NCBI RefSeq assembly: GCF_900543425.1
Contig: NZ_UQRQ01000010.1
Span: 69,938-133,937 of the forward strand
From: an uncultured Sanguibacteroides sp.
GTDB lineage: Bacteria > Bacteroidota > Bacteroidia > Bacteroidales > Marinifilaceae
Direction: 5' to 3'
Length of the DNA: 64,000 nucleotides
The notes under the pieces are model-generated. The model worked only from the letters and a program-made list of their open reading frames with translations, had not been told where the DNA came from and did no database searches. The first letter of the stretch is position 1; each line of letters begins with the position of its first letter. The position numbers and the translations under genes are program-made. This document shows, piece by piece, positions 9,276 through 18,545 of the stretch.

Positions 9276-10463
9276 ATGAAAATCGCCTCATTTATTATTT
9301 TGCTGTCGCTACTCTTTTCTCAAAGTCATTCACAAACCCTTCTATCGCATCTATCGGAACAAGACACTCTGTCCGGAAAATCTTTGTTCGAGACGGTCAG
9401 CGGTATAGAAAAGAAAACCGATTACTTCAATCTTTCCATACTTATGCAGGGAGGATTCAACACTAACTTCAGGGGAGATGAATTTGAACAAGCCGCTTTT
9501 AAGATGAAAGAGTTCCGTATCGATGCTCGCGGAAAAGTCACACCCTGGCTATCCTATCGATGGCGTCAACGATTGAATAGAGGAAATACCCCGGCCGAGT
9601 TGGATAACCTTCCCCTCTCCATCGACTATGCCATGGTCGATGTCCGGTTTTCGGATCGCCTCTCTTTTAAAATAGGAAAACAAGCTGCCGCATACGGCGG
9701 ATTCGAATACGATCTCGATCCCCACGAAATTTACCAATATAGCGATATGATCGACTATATGTATTTCGATTTTATGACCGGATTAACCGGTATATATCAA
9801 TTAAACGCAAATCAACAATTTCAGATTCAGATCGTCAATAGCCGTTGCAGTTCCATGGAAGAACTGTATGGGATATTACCGGAAGGAATGGAGAAAAGCA
9901 AGCTTCCATTGGCCTATACCCTGAATTGGAACGGTTATTTTTTCGGGAACAGGTTAGCTACCCGCTGGTCCTTTTCCCTCCTAAATCAAGCCCGTAACAC
10001 TTGTATCTTCTATTATGTCATTGGAAATCAATTAAATATCAATAAATTGAATATCTATCTGGACTTTACTCTTTCGGACGAAGAACTGGACAGCCGGGAA
10101 ATCATTTCGGATATCATCCGTTCCGAAGAAAATCCCACTTGTGCAGAATATACCAGATATCAATCCTGGGTAACGAAACTCAACTACCGTTTCCGCCCCC
10201 ATTGGAATCTGTTTGTAAAAGGGATGTATGAAACGGCTTCCATTTATAAACAAACTCGGAACCGGGAAAAAGGGAAATACCGGACCTCGTACGGTTATTT
10301 CGGAGGAATCGAGTTCTATCCCATGAAAGAAAACTTCCGTTTCTACTTGGCTTACTTAGGGCGCTCTTATAGATACACGGACCGGGCAAACCAATATGGA
10401 ACAAAAGATTATTCAACCACCCAACTGTCTTTGGGACTAATTTATAATCTTCCCTTATTTTAA
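9276..10463 (+). CDS. Phosphate-selective porin O/P-like outer-membrane protein
   Basis: The 395-residue precursor has a clear signal peptide (MKIASFIILLSLLFSQSHSQ). The mature part is a beta-barrel with alternating aromatic strands, such as WLSYRWRQRLNRG, AMVDVRFSDRLSFKIGKQAA and FRFYLAYLGRSYRY, and ends in an aromatic C-terminal residue typical of outer-membrane barrels (LGLIYNLPLF). The fold and the GKQAAAYGGFEYD motif match the porin O/P family found in Bacteroidota, which passes phosphate and other anions. It stands alone with its own promoter, and no phosphate transport genes are adjacent, so the anion is inferred from family only. Confidence 0.8.
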   Translation: MKIASFIILLSLLFSQSHSQTLLSHLSEQDTLSGKSLFETVSGIEKKTDYFNLSILMQGGFNTNFRGDEFEQAAFKMKEFRIDARGKVTPWLSYRWRQRLNRGNTPAELDNLPLSIDYAMVDVRFSDRLSFKIGKQAAAYGGFEYDLDPHEIYQYSDMIDYMYFDFMTGLTGIYQLNANQQFQIQIVNSRCSSMEELYGILPEGMEKSKLPLAYTLNWNGYFFGNRLATRWSFSLLNQARNTCIFYYVIGNQLNINKLNIYLDFTLSDEELDSREIISDIIRSEENPTCAEYTRYQSWVTKLNYRFRPHWNLFVKGMYETASIYKQTRNREKGKYRTSYGYFGGIEFYPMKENFRFYLAYLGRSYRYTDRANQYGTKDYSTTQLSLGLIYNLPLF

Positions 10464-10852
10464 CCTTTAGAGATGAAGAGATTCTGTGATTAGAAAATTT
10501 ATGATTTCGGATTTTAGATTGACAATTTAAAGAAGCAAGGGATTAAAGGATTCGGGGATTAAAAGATTCAGTGATTGAGTGATTGGGGATTAAGGGGGAA
10601 GGGCTAAAAACGAAGGAGCATCAATAGTGAACGGCGAGCGTCGTGTCCGGTTTGCGGAACGTCCAACCGACGGATTGTTTGAGCGAAGCGAGTCCCGGAG
10701 GGTAGTGAACGAAAAACGACTACACGACCGACGGAAACGTCCCGCCCCGAAGGGTTTAGCCCTCTCAATTGCAAATGAAGAGATGAAGGGATTGGAAGAT
10801 TTATGATTTCGGATTTTAGATTGACGATTTTCCGCCCGTTCATCAAATGACA
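10464..10852. repeat. Dispersed intergenic repeat block (copy 1)
   Basis: This gene-free block consists of short recurrent words (GATTTCGGATTTTAGATTGA at 10503 and again near 10805; GGGATT, GATTCAGTGATTG) flanking a GC-richer fold-back element. The same words recur at 27.9-28.5 kb and, in the opposite orientation, at 48.7-48.85 kb. Open frames across it are not real genes. Confidence 0.8.
10599..10763. repeat. 165-bp fold-back element, copy 1
   Basis: The ends AAGGGCTAAA and TTTAGCCCT are inverted repeats, and an internal pair (GTCGTGT / ACACGAC) could extend the fold. A second copy of exactly the same length lies at 28158-28322 with roughly nine in ten bases identical. It could be a MITE-like element or a structured RNA; no transposase is nearby. 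Confidence 0.7.
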
Positions 10853-11647
10853 TCAGAAACGGGTATCGACATCGACCCAAACAATTTCGTCGGTAAAATC
10901 ACGGCACTCTCCCAACACCTTCCCTTCGGGATTCAACAACCGGGATCCTCCGGCATATTTCAATCCACCGGGATCAGTACCACAACAATTTACACCCGCG
11001 ATATACGCTTTATTTTCTATTGCCCGTTCCCGTAACAACGTTTCCCAATCTTTTTGACGAGACTCCGGCCAATTGGCTACATAAACAGCCATATCGTAAC
11101 CGACCCTGTTTTTACTCCATTCCGGAAAACGTAAATCATAACATATATAAGTGGCTATTTTATAGCCTTTGTATTCAAAAACCAATTGTTCCTCCCCCGG
11201 GGTATATCCACTCATCTTAAAACAATTGTGTTTATCATAAAAACGACACTCCCCGTCAGGAAAGGCTACCACCAACCGATTATAAAACTTCCCATTTTCA
11301 TTGTACACCGTCGATCCCATAATCACGGCCCCCGTACGGGCAGACCATTGTTTCAAAGAATCCGTAACACGGGTAAAATAGGAAGCAACCCGTACTTTTT
11401 CACGGAAAGACTCCTGTTTTTCTCTCTTCTTCATCAAACACCCGGAAGCAAACAATTCGGGTAAAACGATCAAGTCCCCTTCCTTACATTCCGCCATCTT
11501 TCTGCCGAATGCTTTCAAATTCCCCTCAACGTCTCCCCAGAGGAATGAAGCCTGTACCAAACCTACCCTTAAGCCCTTCTTTTGTTGGGCCTCCGCCTTT
11601 CCGCACAGGCTTAAACAAAAACAGAGAATACAAAATCTAAATATCAT
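10853..11647 (-). CDS. Carbon-nitrogen hydrolase (nitrilase/omega-amidase family), exported
   Basis: The 264-residue protein has an N-terminal hydrophobic signal segment (MIFRFCILCFCLSLCGKAEA). The nitrilase fold follows with all three catalytic residues in their usual settings: Glu in VLPELFASG, Lys in RFYDKHNCF and Cys in ATYICYDLRFPEW. Close relatives are YafV/omega-amidases that cleave alpha-keto acid amides such as 2-oxoglutaramate; those are normally cytoplasmic, so the leader here is notable. It is the last gene of an operon with the aconitase-like gene (18-bp gap) and cutC. The amide substrate is not known. Confidence 0.85.
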   Translation of the reverse strand: MIFRFCILCFCLSLCGKAEAQQKKGLRVGLVQASFLWGDVEGNLKAFGRKMAECKEGDLIVLPELFASGCLMKKREKQESFREKVRVASYFTRVTDSLKQWSARTGAVIMGSTVYNENGKFYNRLVVAFPDGECRFYDKHNCFKMSGYTPGEEQLVFEYKGYKIATYICYDLRFPEWSKNRVGYDMAVYVANWPESRQKDWETLLRERAIENKAYIAGVNCCGTDPGGLKYAGGSRLLNPEGKVLGECRDFTDEIVWVDVDTRF

Positions 11648-11665
11648 AATATTGTTGTATACATA

Positions 11666-13414
11666 TCAACTAATTTTTTTCCGAAGGAATCCGAAAAAAA
11701 GCGGATCGATCCCAGCTAAAAGATACTCCCGGTCGTTCAGATACAATTTTCCGGTTTCTATATCCAAAGTCAGTTGATCGCCAGACATATAGTCTTTCGC
11801 CACTTCCCGATTTATAATAATGTAAAGTCCGTAATTCATCGCCATCCGATAAAAATTACGGTTGACCGACTTCACGATGATCACGCGTATTCCTGCGGCC
11901 ATTAACCCCGTCACGGCATGTTTAATCAACCTGCCGCAACCGAAATTTTCGCCGGCAACAATCAAATCCCCCGGTTTCGCCTCTACGGCAAAATTCATAT
12001 CCAATCCGGCAAAGAGGGCAGGTTTTATCAAATCCGTCTGCTCATGAGTCACCTTATAAGTCAATTTCTCGGAAAATATCTGGTGACAAGAGATGTTATC
12101 GATATCGGAATAGTTCCAAATGGCTGCACTCTTACGATAATCATACTCTTCCAGACATCTTTGCTCCTCGGGTTTGCGCTTATATTTAAATTCGGCACCC
12201 TGAAAATGAATTACGGTCGACAACTCTCCCCGTATGGCCGTCATCGCTACCGTCACCGGAGAAGCGACATATTTCTTTACCCCCGATGTTACCGTGTTTC
12301 CGATAAAATGGCTATTGGTCGTCGAAATAAAACAACTGTTTTCGGCAGAAGCCATATGTCCTACACTCAGGCAAGGCCCACAACTGGCACCTAATATAAT
12401 GGCTCCGGCCCGGGATAAGATATCGATAACACCCTCTTCAATTGCCTGCAAATAAATAGCCCGGGAAGCCGGAACAATAAAAAGCTGAAAACTATCGGCT
12501 ACATGTTTCCCGTCCAATATCATCGCCGCCAACCTTAAATCTTCCAAACGACCGGCAGCACACCCTCCTATCAGCCCCTGTTGTATTTTAATACCCTCGA
12601 TCTCGTTTACTCCTCTGATCTCTCCATGTACCGTATCCAGCACCAATGGAAATACTTTTGCCAAATCAACTTCAATATACCTGACATAATGAGCATCCTT
12701 ATCCGCCCATATTCCCCGAACGGCCGGTTCTTTGAAATAATCAGCCAATACGTCGTCGGGCGGAAAAACGGAACATTCGATTCCCATCTCCGTGGATACG
12801 TTGGCTATCGTCATCCGATCGGCAATAGATAAACTCCCGACCCCATCTCCATGATATTCAATGACCTGTCCGTTTACCTCCAGTTCGCTCAATATCCCCA
12901 TGATCCATAAGGCCAGATCTTTCGCCACAACACCATCGGGCAAGCTATTCTTTAAAACAAGCTTTATGGTCTCGGGAACCCTGAACCATATTTTACCCGT
13001 TTTCCACAAAGCGGCAGTCTCCGTCTTATTTATATCCATGGCAAAACTGTTAAATGCTCCGGCCGTAGCAATATGACTGTCACTTCCCGTGATTAACATC
13101 CCCGGCTTAACAATATCTGCCAGTACCTGATGGCAAATACCCCGGTCGCAATCATAAAAATGTTCTATATTTTGCTCCTCCACGAAATCACGAATGGAAT
13201 TATATTCATTGATCATTTCATTTGTCAAACCGGATACTTTTCCATCCAACACGATAACCAACTGATTCGGACAATGCACGTTCTCCCCCTTCATTCGTTC
13301 GAATATTCTACGGATCCGAGCCGAATTATCATGACTTAAAACATAATCCGGTTCCCGGACGACAATACTTCCGCTGGGTGCATTCAATATTTTCTCGACA
13401 AATGTACGTTCCAT
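11666..13414 (-). CDS. Aconitase/isopropylmalate-dehydratase-like protein, fused large and small domains, altered active site
   Basis: The 582-residue protein joins a LeuC-like domain (1-~420) and a LeuD-like swivel domain (~440-582) in one chain. LeuC-like features include GICHQVL, TGSDSHIATAGAF and the Fe-S cysteines C285 (GGCAAGRLED), C345 and C348 (SCGPC). In the swivel domain the family's NFGCGSSREHA motif is NFGCGRLIKHA (about 490-500), so the catalytic Ser and the substrate-binding Arg are replaced. The first Fe-S motif has AA where LeuC has TN. The cluster is probably kept, but the usual citrate or isopropylmalate isomerase chemistry is doubtful. It lies between cutC (5-bp gap) and a nitrilase gene, not in a leucine operon. 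The start at 13414 (MERTFVEKIL) aligns with LeuC starts. Confidence 0.8.
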   Translation of the reverse strand: MERTFVEKILNAPSGSIVVREPDYVLSHDNSARIRRIFERMKGENVHCPNQLVIVLDGKVSGLTNEMINEYNSIRDFVEEQNIEHFYDCDRGICHQVLADIVKPGMLITGSDSHIATAGAFNSFAMDINKTETAALWKTGKIWFRVPETIKLVLKNSLPDGVVAKDLALWIMGILSELEVNGQVIEYHGDGVGSLSIADRMTIANVSTEMGIECSVFPPDDVLADYFKEPAVRGIWADKDAHYVRYIEVDLAKVFPLVLDTVHGEIRGVNEIEGIKIQQGLIGGCAAGRLEDLRLAAMILDGKHVADSFQLFIVPASRAIYLQAIEEGVIDILSRAGAIILGASCGPCLSVGHMASAENSCFISTTNSHFIGNTVTSGVKKYVASPVTVAMTAIRGELSTVIHFQGAEFKYKRKPEEQRCLEEYDYRKSAAIWNYSDIDNISCHQIFSEKLTYKVTHEQTDLIKPALFAGLDMNFAVEAKPGDLIVAGENFGCGRLIKHAVTGLMAAGIRVIIVKSVNRNFYRMAMNYGLYIIINREVAKDYMSGDQLTLDIETGKLYLNDREYLLAGIDPLFFGFLRKKIS

Positions 13415-13419
13415 AATTA

Positions 13420-14181
13420 TTAATTTATCAATTTGACTACCGCCTCTATTTTTTCTACATCACTATAAAATTCTTCGTACTCTGGAATACCGGGAACCCC
13501 TCCCATCGATACCCTCGGATTACGATAAATCATTTTACTATCTCTATGATTTTTACCGCTTAAATGTATAGCATCCACCCTGTTTTTTATCAACCATGGT
13601 GTATTCGCAGCGTTAACGCCGGCTCCGGCCATAATTTTAATTCTCCCTTTGGCAAGGTCGACTAAGCGTCGGATATTCCCTCTTCCTTTCTCTACATCAT
13701 TCTCACCTCCCGATGTCAATATCCGGTGACAACCGGCCCGGATCACATCTTCCAACGCCTCTTCCATATCCGCTACCATATCTATCGCCCGATGAAAAGT
13801 AACCTTCAAAGGAGCAGCACACTCCACCAATACCCTCATCCGCTCCGTATCCACCCGACCATCTGCTGACAAAATACCTGAAACGATCCCATCCGCACCA
13901 CAAGACTTGGCATAAAGAATCTCTTCTTTCATCTGCTGAAATTCCAAATCGGAATAAAGAAAATCTCCTCCCCGCGGCCGGATCATCACGTATAATTCGA
14001 TGGACAATAAATTTCTCGCCATTCGGATAGCAGCAGCCGACGGAGTCAATCCCCCGTCATACATAGCCGTACACAACTCCACCCGATCCGCCCCCGCCGC
14101 CTGTGCATTCAAACAGGATTCCAATGAATAAACACAAACTTCAACTTCCACCTTATGTTCCATACCTATACCGAATATCAA
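13420..14181 (-). CDS. cutC: CutC-family copper homeostasis protein
   Basis: The 253-residue TIM-barrel protein has the family signatures VEVCVYSLESCLNAQAAGAD, RVELC, LYVMIRPRGGDFLYS, VTFHRAIDM and ILTSGGE. CutC proteins were linked to copper tolerance in E. coli, but the biochemical activity is unsettled. Translation may start at the second Met (14163, MEHKVEVEVC), which matches the usual N-terminus better than the 6-residue-longer form. It heads a three-gene operon with the aconitase-like and nitrilase genes, an unusual partnership that hints at a metabolic rather than a copper role. Confidence 0.9.
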   Translation of the reverse strand: MIFGIGMEHKVEVEVCVYSLESCLNAQAAGADRVELCTAMYDGGLTPSAAAIRMARNLLSIELYVMIRPRGGDFLYSDLEFQQMKEEILYAKSCGADGIVSGILSADGRVDTERMRVLVECAAPLKVTFHRAIDMVADMEEALEDVIRAGCHRILTSGGENDVEKGRGNIRRLVDLAKGRIKIMAGAGVNAANTPWLIKNRVDAIHLSGKNHRDSKMIYRNPRVSMGGVPGIPEYEEFYSDVEKIEAVVKLIN

Positions 14182-14372
14182 TTAGATTATAAAAATAAAC
14201 CTTTATTCCTTTCTATTCAAATAATCCACGAAGAAATTCATACGGAAACGAACAAAACAAACATACGTGAATCATCAATACCGTTTACCGGACTGAAATA
14301 CACGACGATACTTATCGTAGTTTTTAATATACCACAATAAGTATTCTACCCCGTTTCGACGTCCCTTACAAA

Positions 14373-14972
14373 TCAGGGGCGCAGTATACTGTAGTAATAA
14401 AAATCGATTATTTTACCGTTTTTCACGGCAGCTTTATGCAATACGGCTTCCAGAGTATATCCCACCTTTTCCAGCACATGCATAGAAGCTTGATTGTAAT
14501 CGAATACCAAGGCATACAACTTTTGAAAAGGAAAAGTTTCAAAAGCATACTCCGTAACCGCTTTTATAACCTTGGGCATAACTCCTTTCCCCCAATAAGC
14601 TTCTCCCAGCCAATAACCGATCTCGGCCGTTATCCTTTCTATATCGCCCTCGGAACCGAATCCGATACTGCCGACAGCTTTGCCGTCAATCTCTATGGCA
14701 AATCGCATGGGAGGTCCCGGTAGCAAATGGACCATACTGATATAATCAAAAGCATCTTGCTTCGTGTAAGGATAAGGGAAATGATCCATTACATTATTCC
14801 ATACTTTTACATTATTCGCGTTTTCCGCCAAGGAATTACAATCGGAGAATCGCCACTCTCTCAACACAAATCCGTCTCCTTCAATACGCACGGGTTGTGC
14901 TTCTTTTGGTAATATAAAAGCTTCCTTCCCGAAACTCATCGACGAAGGAAAATCACCTACATCTGTTTTCAT
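14373..14972 (-). CDS. GNAT N-acetyltransferase, RimJ/RimL type
   Basis: The 199-residue protein has the GNAT fold: DGFVLREWRFSDCNSLAEN for strand 1 and helix 1, AVGSIGFGSEGDIERITAEI in the central sheet, then YWLGEAYWGKGVMPKVIKAV, which carries the acetyl-CoA loop (Q/RxxGxG/A region). VLEKVGYTLEAVLHK near the end is typical of RimJ/L enzymes that acetylate protein N-termini or small amines. It is monocistronic between cutC and lipB, so the substrate is undetermined. Confidence 0.88.
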   Translation of the reverse strand: MKTDVGDFPSSMSFGKEAFILPKEAQPVRIEGDGFVLREWRFSDCNSLAENANNVKVWNNVMDHFPYPYTKQDAFDYISMVHLLPGPPMRFAIEIDGKAVGSIGFGSEGDIERITAEIGYWLGEAYWGKGVMPKVIKAVTEYAFETFPFQKLYALVFDYNQASMHVLEKVGYTLEAVLHKAAVKNGKIIDFYYYSILRP

Positions 14973-15199
14973 AATCGCAAGATTCTTTTCAGAATCTTCC
15001 TCTATTCAAATTGTTTTTTATCATTAAAACTACGCAAACATACGGAGATTAATGATTCGCTGTACTCCGAAGTGAAAATAAATTTTCAATAAACAAATTG
15101 ATATATATCAATGCGTTACAATAAACAGAAACTCTCTTTTTACAAAAAATCACGGAAAACGGAATCAAAAGAGACCGGTTTGCATCGTGCAGGAAGAAA

Positions 15200-15874
15200 T
15201 TATTCCCATTCCATTCCGAATAACTCCTCAAACTTCCGTTTTACGACTCCTTTCACCTCCTCCATAACCAATGTATGCTCCAATTCCCGGGCCATCGAAG
15301 TAACTCCCTTGTCCACGAATCCGCAAGGATGGATGTAATTGAAATAATTCATATCGGTATTCACGTTTAGGGCAAAACCATGCATAGTCACAAAACGGGA
15401 ACATCTGATTCCAATGGCACAAATTTTACGGGCTTTCGCTCCCGTAGACTCCAGCCATACACCGGTCGCTCCCGCTAATCGTTCTCCCTGAATCCCGTAT
15501 TCGCCTATACTTTGAATAACGACTTCTTCCAAACGATCCACATAATCTTTTACACCCAATCCGAAATTATCCATATCCACGATCGGGTATACCACCAGCT
15601 GTCCCGGACCGTGGTAGGTAATATCCCCCCCCCGGTCCACTTTTACAAATTCTGCCTGCTTTGCCTGAAGCTGAATGGAATTGATTAACATATTGGCAGC
15701 ATCCCCGCTCTTTCCCAAAGTATAAACATGAGGATGCTCCACGAACAAAAGATAATTGGATGTAGTTTCCCCTTTCGATTTACGGGCTTTGATCCCATCC
15801 ATCAATTCCTCCTGTTTTTGCCAAACGGAACGGTAATCCGCCAACCCCAAGTCTAAAAATACGGTCTTCTTCAT
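15200..15874 (-). CDS. lipB: Lipoyl(octanoyl) transferase LipB
   Basis: LipB moves octanoate from acyl carrier protein to lipoyl domains in the first step of lipoate synthesis. The conserved motifs RGGDITYHGPGQ, RKICAIGIR (catalytic Lys) and HPCG (catalytic Cys) are all present. I chose the Met at 15874 (MKKTVFLDLGLADY), which begins one base after the lipA stop and matches family N-termini; an in-frame Met at 15898 would add 8 residues and overlap lipA. The gene is translationally coupled to lipA, the enzyme of the next step. Confidence 0.95.
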   Translation of the reverse strand: MKKTVFLDLGLADYRSVWQKQEELMDGIKARKSKGETTSNYLLFVEHPHVYTLGKSGDAANMLINSIQLQAKQAEFVKVDRGGDITYHGPGQLVVYPIVDMDNFGLGVKDYVDRLEEVVIQSIGEYGIQGERLAGATGVWLESTGAKARKICAIGIRCSRFVTMHGFALNVNTDMNYFNYIHPCGFVDKGVTSMARELEHTLVMEEVKGVVKRKFEELFGMEWE

Positions 15875-15875
15875 C

Positions 15876-16730
15876 TTATCTGACATGCTTCTCGGCATGG
15901 TAACTGGATCTTACCAGAGGACCGCTCTCCACGTGTGTAAATCCTTTTTCCAAACCAATCCGATGATACTCTTCAAATACTTCCGGCGTAACGTACTCCT
16001 TTACTTCCAGATTTTTAGCCGTAGGTTGTAGATACTGGCCAATCGTCATGACCTTACAGCCTACTCCGCGTAGATCGTCCATCGTCTCCAAAATTTCGTC
16101 TCTGGTCTCTCCCAATCCTAACATAATACCGGATTTCGATACAATCCCCGAATCGGCAATCTGTTTGATCACCTCCAAAGAAACCGGATAGGTAGCCCTG
16201 CTTCTGACACTATCGGACAAACGCTTTACAGTCTCCAAATTGTGGGAAATCACATTCGGACGAGCATCGATAACCTGCTGGATCAACTCTTTCCGCCCTT
16301 GGAAATCAGGAATCAACACCTCCATGGTAACCTCCGGATTTATCTCCTTTACCTTCCGTATAACCTTCACCCAATGAGAAGCTCCCAAATCATCCACATC
16401 ATCCCGGTCTACCGAGGTAATTACGGCATGTTTTAATTTCAACAACTGAATGGAACGGGCAATATTGTCCGGTTCCTGAGGATCCAAGGGTGCCGGATGT
16501 CCGGTCTTTACGTTGCAAAATTTGCAGGAACGGGTACATACGTCTCCCGCGATCATAAACGTGGCCGTTCCGTTTCCCCAACATTCACCCTGGTTCGGGC
16601 ACATTCCGCTCGTACATATCGTATGCAAATGATGTCCCCGAACTATATTCAATACCTCTGTCGAACTCTGTCCTTTCGGCAATTTTATTTTCAACCATTC
16701 CGGTTTTCTTCTGCTGTTACAACACGCCAT
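15876..16730 (-). CDS. lipA: Lipoyl synthase LipA (radical SAM)
   Basis: LipA inserts two sulfurs into protein-bound octanoate. The 284-residue protein has both Fe-S cluster motifs: the auxiliary cluster C39-C44-C50 (ICTSGMCPNQGEC) and the radical SAM cluster C65-x3-C69-x2-C72 (CTRSCKFC). The C-terminal RSSY motif, which supplies the serine ligand of the auxiliary cluster, is present (GPLVRSSYHAEKH). It is followed directly by lipB. The hairpin at 16786-16809 separates it from nth. Confidence 0.97.
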   Translation of the reverse strand: MACCNSRRKPEWLKIKLPKGQSSTEVLNIVRGHHLHTICTSGMCPNQGECWGNGTATFMIAGDVCTRSCKFCNVKTGHPAPLDPQEPDNIARSIQLLKLKHAVITSVDRDDVDDLGASHWVKVIRKVKEINPEVTMEVLIPDFQGRKELIQQVIDARPNVISHNLETVKRLSDSVRSRATYPVSLEVIKQIADSGIVSKSGIMLGLGETRDEILETMDDLRGVGCKVMTIGQYLQPTAKNLEVKEYVTPEVFEEYHRIGLEKGFTHVESGPLVRSSYHAEKHVR

Positions 16731-16785
16731 ATGAAGTCTTTTAAATTTCCGGCAAATATACCTCTTCTCTGTTGCATAAAAAAGA

Positions 16786-16809
16786 AAAGCTGTCTAAAAA
16801 GACAGCTTT
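16786..16809 (-). terminator. Hairpin terminator between nth and lipA
   Basis: AAAGCTGTCT and AGACAGCTTT form a 10-bp stem with a 4-base A loop and A/T tracts on both sides. It lies downstream of nth and upstream of the lipA start, so it most likely ends the operon that finishes with nth. Confidence 0.65.
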
Positions 16810-16945
16810 ACCACTACTACTAACCCTAATTTTGACTTGCTCAATTCTGAACTACTCAAATCCATTAAAAATTCCCGTTTTTATTACTTAGTTATCTCTT
16901 AGATGTAAAAAAACGGAAAAGGTTGCGTCAGTCCGAGAAAAATAA

Positions 16946-17581
16946 TTATTTATTTTCAAAATAACGACAATAGGAAGCAATACCGCAATTTTCACATTTG
17001 GGTTTACGGGCCGTACATACATATCTCCCGTGCAGTATCAGCCAATGATGTGCCGTTGAAAGAATTTCGGTCGGGATATGCTGTACTAATTGTTTCTCCG
17101 TCTCCAACGGGGTCTTCGCGTTAGTAGTCAACCCGATTCTATCGGACACCCGAAATACATGGGTGTCTACGGGCATAGCTGCTTTTCCGAAAGCTACCGC
17201 TTCGACGACATTGGCGGTTTTTCTACCCACTCCCGGTAAAGTCTGCAATTTTTCCATATCATCAGGAACTTTACCGCCGAAATCGGTAACCAGTTTCTTA
17301 GCCATCGCGGAAAGGTGTTTCGATTTATTATTAGGAAAAGAGATGGATTTAATTAATTCGAATATTTCCGATACTTCCGCCTTCGCCATGGACTCGGCAT
17401 CGGGGAAACGGGCCAAGAGTCCGGGCGTCACCATATTCACCCGCTTGTCCGTACATTGAGCCGACAAAATCACGGCTACGATCAATCCGAATGGGTCATG
17501 ATAATGCAATTCGGTCTCGGCTACCGGCATATTCTCTTTAAACCACTCAATAACATTTTTATACCTCTCTTCTAATTTCAT
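16946..17581 (-). CDS. nth: Endonuclease III
   Basis: This bifunctional DNA glycosylase/AP lyase removes oxidised pyrimidines. The 211-residue protein has the helix-hairpin-helix LPGVGRKTANVV with the catalytic Lys (GRKTA), the catalytic Asp in PVDTHVFRV and the C-terminal 4Fe-4S ligands spaced C-x6-C-x2-C-x5-C (CTARKPKCENCGIASYC). It is 45 bp downstream of the second dehydrogenase of the steroid-type operon on the same strand and may be co-transcribed. Confidence 0.97.
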   Translation of the reverse strand: MKLEERYKNVIEWFKENMPVAETELHYHDPFGLIVAVILSAQCTDKRVNMVTPGLLARFPDAESMAKAEVSEIFELIKSISFPNNKSKHLSAMAKKLVTDFGGKVPDDMEKLQTLPGVGRKTANVVEAVAFGKAAMPVDTHVFRVSDRIGLTTNAKTPLETEKQLVQHIPTEILSTAHHWLILHGRYVCTARKPKCENCGIASYCRYFENK

Positions 17582-17626
17582 TTTTTGATTTTTTATATTC
17601 TATACCACAAAAATACACAATAAAAG

Positions 17627-18499
17627 TCAGAACGAAAGACTCAGCTTGTCCTGAAAATGAAATCCTCTCTTTTTCTCTAAAAAATCCTCTGTTGCCCTCC
17701 ACAAGCTCAGACGGCTCTCCCGGGCCAAAATATCGTCCGGTAGTTTTATCTCTTTTCTCTTCCTAAAAAAACATCCCGTGTAACTCTCTCCCTCTTTTGA
17801 CGTAGTTAACCAGATAGTAGTATCTGCACCCTTCTCCGGAGATTGAATAAAAGGGCGGAAAAAATGGTCTGCCAACGGGTCAAACCATTGATGCATCGTG
17901 ATCATTCCCGTGTTTACCACTCCCGGATCCACGGCATTAACCACGACGGACTTCTCTTTTAAACGATCTGCCAACTCCGAAGTATACAATAAAATAGCCC
18001 GTTTGGAAGCGGAATAGGCTTTAAAACGACGAAATTTCTCCCGCACAGGTTCAAAAAAGTACTCATCAATCTTTCCCATCCGGAAAGTGCACGAAGAGAC
18101 ATTGACGATTCTGGAAATTTTATTAACTCCCATATAGGGCAATAATAACCGGGTTAATAACCAAGGACCCACGTAATTCACCCCCACGGTCGTCTCCAAC
18201 CCGTCGGATGTAACAGAAAAATCCTTACACATGATACCCGCGTTATTCACCAATCCCCCCACTTCCCGATCATCCAACTGCTCAACAAAACGATAAATAG
18301 AATCAAAAGAAGACAGATCCAGACGTAACAACTCCACTTTCCGGTTACCGCTTTCATTCACGATACGATTTCTGATATCCATGGATCGTTCCGTATTCCG
18401 GCAGGCCATAACTACCGGATGTCCGGCTTTTGCCAATGATTCGGTAATAGCCCGTCCCATCCCGCCGTTAGCTCCGGTTACAATAATCCATCTGTCCAT
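17627..18499 (-). CDS. Short-chain dehydrogenase (retinol-dehydrogenase-like), steroid-type operon
   Basis: The 290-residue SDR has the cofactor loop TGANGGMG, the NNAG motif and the active-site Ser plus YSASK (Tyr and Lys). MACRNTER after strand 2 suggests NADP preference. It is the fourth gene of a tight same-strand operon (gaps 23, 39 and 46 bp) with a 5-alpha-reductase-like protein, an old-yellow-enzyme reductase and another SDR. By this context it is a candidate hydroxysteroid dehydrogenase acting on the 3-position of bile acids, but which of the two SDRs does so cannot be told from sequence. Confidence 0.85.
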   Translation of the reverse strand: MDRWIIVTGANGGMGRAITESLAKAGHPVVMACRNTERSMDIRNRIVNESGNRKVELLRLDLSSFDSIYRFVEQLDDREVGGLVNNAGIMCKDFSVTSDGLETTVGVNYVGPWLLTRLLLPYMGVNKISRIVNVSSCTFRMGKIDEYFFEPVREKFRRFKAYSASKRAILLYTSELADRLKEKSVVVNAVDPGVVNTGMITMHQWFDPLADHFFRPFIQSPEKGADTTIWLTTSKEGESYTGCFFRKRKEIKLPDDILARESRLSLWRATEDFLEKKRGFHFQDKLSLSF

Positions 18500-18545
18500 A
18501 TGATCTCGTTATAATAGTTACAATATTAATTTTAGCATAAGCCTC

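Noticed and set aside
10590..10880. Minus-strand open frames across the fold-back element
   Set aside because: The same region recurs at 28 kb without the open frames being kept; no coding signal.
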